Assembly (NCBI GenBank): GCA_964612085.1
Contig: CAZTCJ010000010.1
Coordinates: 5,974-69,973 of the forward strand
Length of the DNA stretch: 64,000 bases
Direction of reading: 5' to 3'
Origin: CAZTCJ01 sp964612085
GTDB lineage: Bacteria; Pseudomonadota; Alphaproteobacteria; JAJFIK01
Under the pieces are notes generated by a model. That model saw only the letters and a list, made by a program, of their open reading frames with translations. It ran no database searches and was not told the DNA's origin. Below, piece after piece: positions 33,032 to 41,251 of the stretch; within the stretch, counting starts at the first letter, position 1; each line of letters opens with the position of its first letter. Position numbers and translations under genes: made by a program.

Positions 33032-33571
33032 TTATCCGGCCGTAACGGGCGTGTCCGACCATGCGTCAGTGTCAACGCGATCCTGCGCGCTCAGGGTCCG
33101 CCCCATGGGATAGGACAAGGCCTTGCCCACGCCGGAGACCGGCGCGCCCCAGGTCTGATAGCCCGCCGCGCGGAAAAATCCGTGTGCGGTGGTCGTGCTG
33201 GTCAGCGTCAATTCGGTCAGGCCCAGAACCTGGGCACGGTCTTCAAGCCGGCGCAGCATCAGCTTGCCGCCGCCGCGATAGCGTACCTTGGGCAGCACAT
33301 AAAGCAGCGTGATTTCTCCGGACTCAGACAGTCCGCCAACCCCTATGATCTGCCCTGCTTCCTTCAGCACAAAGACGTGATGCTTGGCATTCGAGATCCA
33401 CAAGGCGACATGGATCGGGTTCTTGTTGGCGAGCCACTCGTCGATGATGACCGGATCGTCCCGGTGATCCGAAACGCACAGCTTGGTGATGGACTCTTTG
33501 ATCACGGCACAGACGGCGCCCGCGTCCGCTGGCACCGCTTCGCGTATCCGGAAAGAAGAGGCTGGTGGCAC
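33032..33571 (-). CDS. GNAT-family N-acetyltransferase
   Basis: 179 residues of the GNAT fold. The N-terminal IREAVPADAGAVCAVIKESI, the beta-4 strand HHVFVLKEAGQIIGVGGLSE and the acetyl-CoA loop VLPKVRYRGGGKLMLRRLED (a Q/RxxGxG/A-type motif, here RYRGGG) are visible. AHGFFRAAGYQTWG is the usual C-terminal strand. The acceptor substrate cannot be told. It stands alone before the ABC-2 transporter genes. Confidence 0.85.
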   Translation of the reverse strand: MPPASSFRIREAVPADAGAVCAVIKESITKLCVSDHRDDPVIIDEWLANKNPIHVALWISNAKHHVFVLKEAGQIIGVGGLSESGEITLLYVLPKVRYRGGGKLMLRRLEDRAQVLGLTELTLTSTTTAHGFFRAAGYQTWGAPVSGVGKALSYPMGRTLSAQDRVDTDAWSDTPVTAG

Positions 33572-33700
33572 GATACTCGCCCCTATGGTTACAGTTGGCC
33601 CATGGCTCCCGGCAAAAAGAGCCCTGCCCCCGCCCGGGCGGAAACCGATTCCACCCGCCTCATGCGCTTAACCTACAACCTTGAGATCCCGATCCGGTCG

Positions 33701-35233
33701 TTAAATCCGGTTCATGCGCAAGAGGCGGAAAATCTCGCTGATCTTGGGCGGCTGACCGGTCCTCAAGACGCTGTTCCGGAACAAGCGTCCCATAAGCCAC
33801 AGGATGAAGCCAGCAGTGACGATCACCCAAATGGCCGTTCCGATCACATCGAAAAGCGGCGGATCGGCGGAAATGCGCATCATCATGGTGAAGGGCGTGT
33901 AGATCGGCACCCACGACATCACCGTGGCGATGAGGCCGTTCGGGTCGCGCGGGATGATCGTCAGCGTGATCAGCGGCACGAACAGGATCAGGATGAGTGG
34001 GCCCATATAGGTCTGGGCGTCGCTCATGGAGTTGCACATGCTGCCCACACCCAGGAACACGGCGGCGAACATCACATAGCCGGCCAGGAAATAGAACAGG
34101 AAGAACGGCAGAAGCGGCGTCGACAGGAAGAGGTCGACAATGGGCGGCCCGATCTGCGAGACATCGCCCGGCAACAGGCTGAAGACCAGCACCGAGCCGC
34201 CGATCCAGAAAGAGATGGTGGTGAGGCCGACGCCCAGAATGCCGATCAGCTTGCCGAACATCAGTTCGTGCGCCGTCACCGAGGAAAGCAGCACCTCGAT
34301 GATCTTGTTCGACTTCTCCTCGATCACATTGGTGAGCAGGATATTGGCGACCGTGAAGATGCCGACCCACAACAGATAGGTCAGCGCGTAAGGAATCACC
34401 TGCTCGATCCGGTCCTTGAGGCTGATGCGCCCGCCGGTTTCCTCCTTGCGCGGATCGAAGCTGCGCACGCTGGCGCTCTGGCGCTCGACGGCCGCGATGG
34501 TGGACGGGTCGATGCCGCGCCGGCCATATTCGCGCTGGCGCAACTCCTCGTTCAAGATCGCCGCGAACCGGTCCCTGAGGGCGTCATCGGCGATATTGGT
34601 GCTCCAATATTGCACCGTTTCCGCGCTCCAGGTCTCGCCTGCAAGGGCTTCCGGGATCAGGATGGCGGCAAATAGCTCCTTCTCGCCGTCCGGTGTCCGC
34701 ACCTCGCGGTTGCCCATCAGATAAGGCGCCAGGGCATCGGCGATCTCATCGAGCGGCGCGTTGGCGTCGATGGCCTCGGGCAGATCCACCCGCACGAAAC
34801 GGCGGCGCGGCACCGTGTAAGGCGGCACGCCTTCGCGCAGATAAGGCGCCACAGTATCGAGCGCCGCCTCGATGCCGCCCGCTTCGATAAAGGCGGTGAC
34901 TTCCGCCGCGCCGACGCTCACGGTCAGATAAAGCGGCGGGATGCGGCCCTGTTGCAACGCCTCGGGCTCGACCGCGCCGCGCAGATAGATGGAAAGGCCC
35001 TGGAGCACCGTACGCTGATAATCGCGCTCGAACGCGGCCTCCACCTGGTCCTCGATAATGCCCGTGCGGTCCACCAGCACGTAATGGCGCTGGGGCGAGG
35101 CCCCTTCAAGGAATTGCGGAATGGTCGCGCCGAGCCCGAGAAAGATCGGGAACATCAGCAGGCTGAGCCAGAAGCCCCGCGTCATGACATATTGGCGGTA
35201 TTCGCGGAAGGCTATGAGAAGGATCGCTCTCAT
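33701..35233 (-). CDS. ABC-2 type permease (NatB-like)
   Basis: 510 residues. One N-terminal transmembrane helix (about residues 15-38), a large extracytoplasmic domain (40-285), then six C-terminal helices, the classic NatB/ABC-2 permease layout. ITNVIEEKSNKIIEVLLSSV-like sequence (LLTNVIEEKSNKIIEVLLSS) is the conserved cytoplasmic coupling segment. Bacillus NatAB exports sodium; substrates of relatives vary. It overlaps the ATPase gene by four bases and is its permease. Confidence 0.9.
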   Translation of the reverse strand: MRAILLIAFREYRQYVMTRGFWLSLLMFPIFLGLGATIPQFLEGASPQRHYVLVDRTGIIEDQVEAAFERDYQRTVLQGLSIYLRGAVEPEALQQGRIPPLYLTVSVGAAEVTAFIEAGGIEAALDTVAPYLREGVPPYTVPRRRFVRVDLPEAIDANAPLDEIADALAPYLMGNREVRTPDGEKELFAAILIPEALAGETWSAETVQYWSTNIADDALRDRFAAILNEELRQREYGRRGIDPSTIAAVERQSASVRSFDPRKEETGGRISLKDRIEQVIPYALTYLLWVGIFTVANILLTNVIEEKSNKIIEVLLSSVTAHELMFGKLIGILGVGLTTISFWIGGSVLVFSLLPGDVSQIGPPIVDLFLSTPLLPFFLFYFLAGYVMFAAVFLGVGSMCNSMSDAQTYMGPLILILFVPLITLTIIPRDPNGLIATVMSWVPIYTPFTMMMRISADPPLFDVIGTAIWVIVTAGFILWLMGRLFRNSVLRTGQPPKISEIFRLLRMNRI

Positions 35234-36198
35234 CGGAAATGCACCTCCCGCGCCTCGGGCCCCACAAGCTGTACGAAAATTTCATGCAGCGACGGCTCGG
35301 ACAGATCGAACTGGCGCAGGCGGATGCCGCGCTCGAAACAGGCCTTGAGAATTTCCTGCGGATCCGCGCCCTGGCGCAGCTCGGCCTCCCAGCGGCCCGG
35401 ATGCTCGCCATCGCCGATGGGCTCGATGGACACCACGCCCGGCAGGCCCTCGAGCAGGCGCACATCCTCGCCCGTGCGGTCGTCGGTCTCGATGCGCACC
35501 CGGCGCGGCAAGGTCTCCCGCGCTTCCTGCAGCGTGCCGTAAAACACGTTCTTGCCCTGGGCAATCAACAGCAGCCGGTCGCACAAACGCTCCGCATGCT
35601 GCATGACATGGGTGGAGAACAGGATCGTGCGGTCCTGACCCGCCAGATCGAGGATCATTTCCTCCAGAACCTGCTGGTTCACCGGATCGAGGCCGGAAAA
35701 CGGCTCGTCCAGAATGACCAGTTCCGGCTCATGGGCGATGGCCGAAAGCACCTGGACCTTCTGGGCCATGCCCTTGGACAGGGCCTCGATCTTGGCTTTG
35801 GCGAAATCGGTGAGGCCGAAGCGCTCCAGAAGCTCCATGGCCCGGCGCTTGGCGGCAGCCCCGTTCATGCCTTTGAGCTGGGCGAAATAGGTGATGGTCT
35901 GAACGGCGGTCATCTTCTTATAAAGACCGCGCTCCTCGGGCAGATAGCCGAGCCGGTGGCGCACATCGAGGGCCGACTCCGCCCCCAGCACCATGACCCG
36001 CCCGGTCGTCGGGCGGATGATGTCGAGAATCATACGCAAGGTCGTCGTCTTCCCGGCGCCGTTCGGCCCCAGAAATCCGAAAATCTCGCCCGGTTCGACG
36101 GAGAAACTTAAATCATCGACCGCCCGGAACGTGCCGTACGTCTTCGACACCCCGGACAGTTCCAAAACCGACTGCCCCACAGCCACCCCACAAGCCAT
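35230..36198 (-). CDS. ABC transporter ATPase (NatA-like)
   Basis: 322 residues. The ATPase domain has Walker A GPNGAGKTT, signature LSKGMAQKVQVLSAIAHEPE, Walker B LVILDEPFSGLDPVN and H-loop FSTHVMQHAE. A 90-residue C-terminal extension (about 220-322) resembles the regulatory tail of NatA/DrrA-type proteins (LFVQLVG near the end). It pairs with the permease that follows. No regulator or sensor kinase is adjacent. Confidence 0.92.
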   Translation of the reverse strand: MACGVAVGQSVLELSGVSKTYGTFRAVDDLSFSVEPGEIFGFLGPNGAGKTTTLRMILDIIRPTTGRVMVLGAESALDVRHRLGYLPEERGLYKKMTAVQTITYFAQLKGMNGAAAKRRAMELLERFGLTDFAKAKIEALSKGMAQKVQVLSAIAHEPELVILDEPFSGLDPVNQQVLEEMILDLAGQDRTILFSTHVMQHAERLCDRLLLIAQGKNVFYGTLQEARETLPRRVRIETDDRTGEDVRLLEGLPGVVSIEPIGDGEHPGRWEAELRQGADPQEILKACFERGIRLRQFDLSEPSLHEIFVQLVGPEAREVHFR

Positions 36199-36303
36199 TG
36201 TCTTCGGCCCATTCGGTCAGGCCGATCGCTTAAGTATCCCATGATGCCCTTGTGTCGTACAGGGGCGCAACAGAACAGGCGGATAGGTGGCGCGGTTGGG
36301 GGA

Positions 36304-37437
36304 TCAATGCGCCTGCAGGTTGGGATGGACGATCGCGCCGTCCCGCGTCACCAACGTGCCCTGGACGATCTCGTCGTCCCAGTCGATGGCGAGCGTGCCC
36401 GTTTCCTTGTCGATCATGGGCGTCAGGAAGTTGAGCACATTGCGAGCGAACAGGGCCGAGGCATCATCGGCCATGCGGCCGGGCGTGTTGAACAGGCCGA
36501 TAATGGTCACGCCATCGACCTCGACGATCTGCCCCGGTTCGGACAAGGCGCAGTTGCCGCCCTGCTCCACCGCGAGATCGACGATCACCGAACCGGGCGC
36601 CATGGAGCGCACCATCTCTTCGGTCACCAGCAAGGGTGCGGGCCGCCCGGGGATCAGGGCCGTGGTGATCACCACATCCTGTTTGGCGATGGTCTGGGCG
36701 ACCAGTTCGGCCTGGCGGCGCTTATAGTCGTCGCTCATTTCCTTGGCGTAGCCGCCGGTGGTCTCCGCTTCCTTGGTCTCGTCGGAGTCCACCATGACGA
36801 AGCTGGCGCCGAGGCTCTGGACCTGTTCCTTGACGGCCGCGCGCACATCCGTGGCGCTAACCCGGGCGCCCAGGCGCTTGGCGGTGGCGATGGCTTGCAG
36901 GCCGGCGACGCCCGCGCCCATGACGAAGACCTTGGCGGGCGGAATGGTGCCCGCCGCCGTCATCATCTGCGGGAAGGCCCTGTGGAAAGCCCCTGCCGCG
37001 TCGAGAACGGCCTTGTAGCCCGCCAGATTTGACTGGGACGACAGCACATCCATGGACTGGGCCCGCGTGATACGCGGCATGAACTCCAGCGAAAAGGCGG
37101 TGATCTTGCGTTCCGCCAGGGCCGCCATCAGGGCGCCTTCGCCGAACGGATTGAGCAGGGCGACCAGCAGGGTGCCCGGCGCCAGGGCATCGAGCTCGCT
37201 GTCCATGGGATGGCGCACTTTCAGCACCAGATCGGCGCCCGCGACGGTTTCCGCGAAGGATTGGGTGATCCGGGCCCCGGCCTCCTCAAAGGCCTTGTCG
37301 GTGATGTGGGAGCCCGCGCCAGCCCCGGTCTCAACCACGACCTCGGCCCCCATCGCCTTGAACTTGGCCGCTGTCTCGGGCGACAGGGCAACGCGGGTTT
37401 CGTGATCGCGAACTTCCCGTGGCACGGCGATTTTCAT
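36304..37437 (-). CDS. pntA: NAD(P) transhydrogenase subunit alpha (PntAA type)
   Basis: 377 residues, the soluble NAD(H)-binding domain I only. Family hallmarks: MKIAVPREVRDHETRVALSP, LEFMPRITRAQSMDVLSSQS, VFVMGAGVAGLQAIATAKRLGA (Rossmann) and DVVITTALIPGRPAPLLV. The ATG has AAGGGG upstream. In Alphaproteobacteria the genes pntAB and pntB, encoding the membrane and NADP domains, normally follow directly. Here the next gene is an ABC ATPase 106 bases away, so the partners must be elsewhere or lost. Confidence 0.94.
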   Translation of the reverse strand: MKIAVPREVRDHETRVALSPETAAKFKAMGAEVVVETGAGAGSHITDKAFEEAGARITQSFAETVAGADLVLKVRHPMDSELDALAPGTLLVALLNPFGEGALMAALAERKITAFSLEFMPRITRAQSMDVLSSQSNLAGYKAVLDAAGAFHRAFPQMMTAAGTIPPAKVFVMGAGVAGLQAIATAKRLGARVSATDVRAAVKEQVQSLGASFVMVDSDETKEAETTGGYAKEMSDDYKRRQAELVAQTIAKQDVVITTALIPGRPAPLLVTEEMVRSMAPGSVIVDLAVEQGGNCALSEPGQIVEVDGVTIIGLFNTPGRMADDASALFARNVLNFLTPMIDKETGTLAIDWDDEIVQGTLVTRDGAIVHPNLQAH

Positions 37438-37536
37438 GAGACGCCCCTTCTGTAGCTATGACGGACCATCCGGATTTCCCAAGCCGGAAAGCACACTATA
37501 GACAGCATATAGCGTGAGAGTCGCGGATGGCCCGGT

Positions 37537-37773
37537 TCAGCCCATCACGAACATCAAAATCGCGACGAGCAGACCGACGATCAGCATCGCGGGCAGGAAG
37601 TTCCAGCCCAGGACCAGCCACATGGTCAGGAAGGCGACGATGGCCACGGTCGCGAAAGTGCCGAGCTTGGTGAGACCCATGAACGCGTTCCAGGTCCGCT
37701 CCTGCTCGCTGATGTCCATAGAGCCTTTTTTATGATCCCCAGCCGGGGTCTGGTGGTTGTCAGCCATTGCCAT
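37537..37773 (-). CDS. aa3-type cytochrome c oxidase subunit IV
   Basis: 78 residues. The short cytoplasmic segment MDISEQERTWNAFMGLTKLG is the PF07835 signature and is followed by two hydrophobic stretches (about residues 38-58 and 60-77). It is a small accessory subunit of the aa3 oxidase. It precedes pntA, an arrangement repeated in many Alphaproteobacteria. The start could be 37773 or the ATG two codons later. Confidence 0.85.
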   Translation of the reverse strand: MAMADNHQTPAGDHKKGSMDISEQERTWNAFMGLTKLGTFATVAIVAFLTMWLVLGWNFLPAMLIVGLLVAILMFVMG

Positions 37774-37869
37774 AAGCCTGTTCCGGATGCCGAAAAATCG
37801 CGCGGACTATATCAAAGCGCCCTACCCCCGCAAGCCGTAGGGTGACTAAGCCGCAGTTTCGGGCCGATG

Positions 37870-38850
37870 CTAAACCTGACGGGTTGCCACCGAGTGATCC
37901 CAGTCGGACAAAAGCGCGCGCAAGGCCGAGACGAACGCAAGCGGCTGGTCGAGCATGACGTGGTGGCGCGCTTCGGGGATCTCCACCACGGGCACCGCGT
38001 GGCCCAGCAGAGCGAACATGTATGCGCCCACCTCTTCGGGAAAGATCGCGGAATACTGCCCTCGGAAAATGCCGATGCGGCACGGCATGGCGCGCAGGCG
38101 TTCGCTCATATCGCCGATGGAAAAGCGCTGCCAGATATGGGGATCGAACTTCCAGGTCCATCCTCCCTCCACCTGGCGCAGCGAGCGGCGCGCGATGTAA
38201 TCGAGAATATAGAGGTTCTCGCAGGCTTGCGGCGGGGCGAGCCGGAAGCGGGACAGCGCCTGGACCAGATCCGGATAGGTCTTGGTGGGCCGGATATCCC
38301 GCGGCGGCCCGCCGCGCCGCTCGCCCGGCGGGGCCACGGGCGAGTCCACCAGCACCACGCCGGAAAGGCGGTCGCCGTAAAGCGACCCCGTCAGTACCGT
38401 GACGAAGCCGCCGAAGCTGTGGCCCACGATGAGCGGCTTGACCGCGTGATCCAGAAGCCCGGACGCTTCGCATACGGAAAACTGTTCGCGGGCGAAAAGA
38501 TCCATGGCGTATTGTCCGCGCCAATCGCTGTCGCCCATGCCGCTCAAGGTCATGGCGACCACCCGGTAATCCCGGGCCAGATACGGCGCGATCCAATCCC
38601 ACCAATGCATATGGGCACCATTGCCATGGGTCAGCAGCAGGCCGGGCTTGGCCGGATCGCCCCAGCTCTGATAGCGGATCTCAGCGCCTTCGACCGTCAC
38701 CGAGCCTTCCTCGCCCTTCTGCGCCACGGCCCTTTCGAACCACTCCGGCGCGGGCGGCACGGCGCCTGCGAATGGCGTCAAGGGCCCATCCCTCGATCCT
38801 TCCGGAATCGGACTGACGCGGGGGCCGCCGCTTTGGCTTTCAGAACTCAT
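37870..38850 (-). CDS. Alpha/beta-fold hydrolase
   Basis: 326 residues, cytoplasmic. The oxyanion segment LLLTHGNGAHMHWWDWI, the nucleophile elbow VGHSFGGFVTVL, and a C-terminal histidine in EARHHVMLDQP give a complete Ser-Asp-His set, with the acid probably in FRGQYS-to-PEARHH strands. It most resembles carboxylesterase or epoxide-hydrolase-like proteins; substrate unknown. The stop overlaps nothing downstream, and its start overlaps the DinB gene stop by four bases. Confidence 0.87.
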   Translation of the reverse strand: MSSESQSGGPRVSPIPEGSRDGPLTPFAGAVPPAPEWFERAVAQKGEEGSVTVEGAEIRYQSWGDPAKPGLLLTHGNGAHMHWWDWIAPYLARDYRVVAMTLSGMGDSDWRGQYAMDLFAREQFSVCEASGLLDHAVKPLIVGHSFGGFVTVLTGSLYGDRLSGVVLVDSPVAPPGERRGGPPRDIRPTKTYPDLVQALSRFRLAPPQACENLYILDYIARRSLRQVEGGWTWKFDPHIWQRFSIGDMSERLRAMPCRIGIFRGQYSAIFPEEVGAYMFALLGHAVPVVEIPEARHHVMLDQPLAFVSALRALLSDWDHSVATRQV

Positions 38851-39371
38851 GAACGCTGCTCATGGCTGGGAAAAACATAGGTCTCCGGAAAATAGATGAG
38901 ATCGAGCTGGGGCGGCTTCCGGCCCGTCTGGCTGATCATGGTGTGGATTTGTCCCCGGTGGTGGGTCTGGTGGTTGAAAACATGAGCCAGCACATGGGCG
39001 AGCGGCGCGGTCATGGCATGGCCCGCCATATTGCGCCACTCGAACGGTCCGGCAATCGCCGCATCGTCGTAATAGCGCATCAGGGAGATGAGGCGCTGAT
39101 CCTCGTCCCGGCGCGCGGCGCAGATCATGTCGAACCGGTCATAAGGCTCCAGATCGAGCCGGTCGTAATCGGGCCCGTCGCCGGTCAGGCGCTTGAGCCA
39201 GATCCGGTCGGCCACGATCGTGTGATTGAGCGTGCCGTGGATCGAGGTGAAAAAGGCCTGGCGGTCCTGGCGCCGCTCCTCTTCCGTGAGACCGGCCACC
39301 GCTTCGTAGAGCAATCCGTTGGCCCACGCATTATAGCGTGCGAGCAGTTGAAAATAAGCCGCCCCGTTCAT
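38847..39371 (-). CDS. DinB-family metal-binding protein
   Basis: 174 residues of the DinB/YfiT four-helix bundle. Three histidines expected to bind a metal are visible: the SIHGTLNHTIVADRIW helix (His near residue 50) and HVFNHQTHHRGQIH near residue 140. Members act as thiol-dependent transferases or have unknown roles; this one shows no second domain. The start codon is 10 bases downstream of the thioesterase stop. It overlaps the following hydrolase gene by four bases. Confidence 0.88.
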   Translation of the reverse strand: MNGAAYFQLLARYNAWANGLLYEAVAGLTEEERRQDRQAFFTSIHGTLNHTIVADRIWLKRLTGDGPDYDRLDLEPYDRFDMICAARRDEDQRLISLMRYYDDAAIAGPFEWRNMAGHAMTAPLAHVLAHVFNHQTHHRGQIHTMISQTGRKPPQLDLIYFPETYVFPSHEQRS

Positions 39372-39381
39372 GATCCGCTTC

Positions 39382-39822
39382 TCACCCCCGCTCGCCCAAG
39401 ACCTTGAAAACGCCGGTGCCGGACATCAGGCTCCGCTCCCCCGACCAGATGCGCCCGCGCACGCTGACAAGATCGCCGTCCTCGCCGATCACCTCGCCGG
39501 TGCCCTCGACCCAGTCGCCCAGCCGCGCGGCGGACATGAAATCCGTCAGCAGACGCACCGTCACCCAATAACGCTTGGGATAAAGCACCGAGACCGCGTG
39601 GCCGAAGGCGACATCGGCAAAGGCCATGAGCATGCCCCCATGGCAGTTCATCATGCCATTGGTGTGATGCTCGGCCACGTAAAAGGCGCGCACATAGCGC
39701 CCGTCCGCGTCATAGCGCTCGTAAAGCGGCCCGATCTGACGGCCGAAGCCGTGCACCCAGTTCATCTGGGAAAAGCCGTCGGGGATCGGGAAACGGTGAT
39801 CCTGGAGCAGGTCGTCGGTCAT
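39382..39822 (-). CDS. PaaI-family hotdog thioesterase
   Basis: 146 residues. The hotdog-fold signature HHTNGMMNCHGGMLMAFADV places the conserved Asn-X-X-Gly and HGG-x-x-x-x-x-A-D residues of PaaI thioesterases. Likely hydrolyses an acyl-CoA. It is first of a coupled trio with the DinB protein and the hydrolase. Confidence 0.87.
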   Translation of the reverse strand: MTDDLLQDHRFPIPDGFSQMNWVHGFGRQIGPLYERYDADGRYVRAFYVAEHHTNGMMNCHGGMLMAFADVAFGHAVSVLYPKRYWVTVRLLTDFMSAARLGDWVEGTGEVIGEDGDLVSVRGRIWSGERSLMSGTGVFKVLGERG

Positions 39823-39889
39823 GGCCGGGCCTCGTTATGCGCATCCGCATGGAATGATGCGGATTTTGCAGCGCCGAAACAAGACCGGC

Positions 39890-41251
39890 TCACATGGCGC
39901 TGTCCGGCACCCCCGCCGCCGCCAGGGCGTCCGCCTGGGCCTTGGCCACCCGGTCCACGTCGAAATCCTCGATGGCCGCGTTGAACATCTCGTAGAAATT
40001 CAGTTCCGCGCCCAGATGCAGAAAGACAGCGCCGAGGCCAATGGCCGCCCGGTCCATGAAGACGAATTCGCGCGGCGGTGTCACCGGCCCGTGGACGCGC
40101 AACGCCTTGTGGACTTCGAAGGCTTCCCGCCGCCCGTAATCGCCGGGCGCGATGCCGTCGGCAATCGTCCGCACCCGGTCATCGAGCAGCGGACGGTAGA
40201 TGAAGCCCGCCCAGATATTGAGGGCGTCGATCAGCTCGTTGGAGAGGTTCTTGAAGCCCCAATGCTCATAAGCGGCGACCACCATGTCCCGGTCGTCTTG
40301 CAGCAGGCCGCGATAGAGATTGACCACACCGTCCACAAAATGGGGCGGGAAGATCCGGACACAGCCGAAATCGAGCAGATTGATCCCCGCCGCGCCGTCC
40401 CGTTCCCAGACGGAGTAGTTGCCCAGATGGGGATCGCCATGGATCACCGCATAATGGCTGAACGGATGCCACCAGGCATGGAACAGCGCCTTGGCGATCT
40501 CGTTGCGGACGTCCAGGTCCCGCGCCTTGTAGTCCAGAATGCGGTTGCCGGTGAGCCAGGTCATGCTCAGCAGGCGGCGGGTCGAAAGATCCGCGATTAC
40601 CTCCGGCACGGTGATGGCGGGCTGATCGGCCAGCATGGCGCCGTAAAGCCGCATATGGGCGGCTTCCCGTTCGTAGTCCAGCTCCTCGCGCAGGCGCGCT
40701 TCCAGCTCCTCGGCGATCTGGGTGGGATCGATGGCATTGTCCATACGCTTATAGATCGACAGGATGATATTGAGCTGGCTCAGATCCGCCTCGACCGCCG
40801 ACTGCATATCCGGATACTGAAGTTTGCAGGCGAGCACCCGGCCATCCGCATGGACCGCCTTGTGCACTTGCCCCAGGGACGCCGCCGCGGAGGCGTCCCG
40901 GTCGAAGGACTCGAATTTCGCGGCCCAGTCGGCGCCCAGTTCCGCTTTCATCCGGCGGCGCACGAAAGTCCAGCCCATGGGCGGCGCGTTGGTCTGAAGC
41001 TGGGCCAGCTCCTCGGAATATTCCGGAGGCACCATATCGGGTATGGTGGACAGGATCTGCGCCACCTTCATGAGCGGGCCTTTGAGGCCGCCCAGCGCCG
41101 CTTTCAGGTCCGCCGCGTGACGGCTGTGATCCATATTGTCCCGGTTCATGATCCGGCTGCCGGCATAGCGCGCGGCAACGCCGCCCATCATGCCGCCGAC
41201 ACGGGCATACCGGCCCAGAAGCCCCCCGAGATTAGCGCGGTCCTCAGCCAT
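39890..41251 (-). CDS. ABC1/AarF (UbiB-like) atypical kinase
   Basis: About 453 residues from the ATG at 41251, which has GGAAG six bases upstream and overlaps the peptidase stop by eight bases. ABC1 hallmarks: KVAQ at residues 62-65 where the family has KxGQ, the alanine-rich nucleotide loop ASAAASLGQVHKA, LACKLQYPDM (lysine), ELDYEREA, and the catalytic pair VIHGDPHLGNYSV with NLLDFGCVRIF. Such proteins are ATPases or kinases needed for quinone lipid synthesis. No C-terminal membrane helix is evident, so it is not classical UbiB. Confidence 0.9.
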   Translation of the reverse strand: MAEDRANLGGLLGRYARVGGMMGGVAARYAGSRIMNRDNMDHSRHAADLKAALGGLKGPLMKVAQILSTIPDMVPPEYSEELAQLQTNAPPMGWTFVRRRMKAELGADWAAKFESFDRDASAAASLGQVHKAVHADGRVLACKLQYPDMQSAVEADLSQLNIILSIYKRMDNAIDPTQIAEELEARLREELDYEREAAHMRLYGAMLADQPAITVPEVIADLSTRRLLSMTWLTGNRILDYKARDLDVRNEIAKALFHAWWHPFSHYAVIHGDPHLGNYSVWERDGAAGINLLDFGCVRIFPPHFVDGVVNLYRGLLQDDRDMVVAAYEHWGFKNLSNELIDALNIWAGFIYRPLLDDRVRTIADGIAPGDYGRREAFEVHKALRVHGPVTPPREFVFMDRAAIGLGAVFLHLGAELNFYEMFNAAIEDFDVDRVAKAQADALAAAGVPDSAM

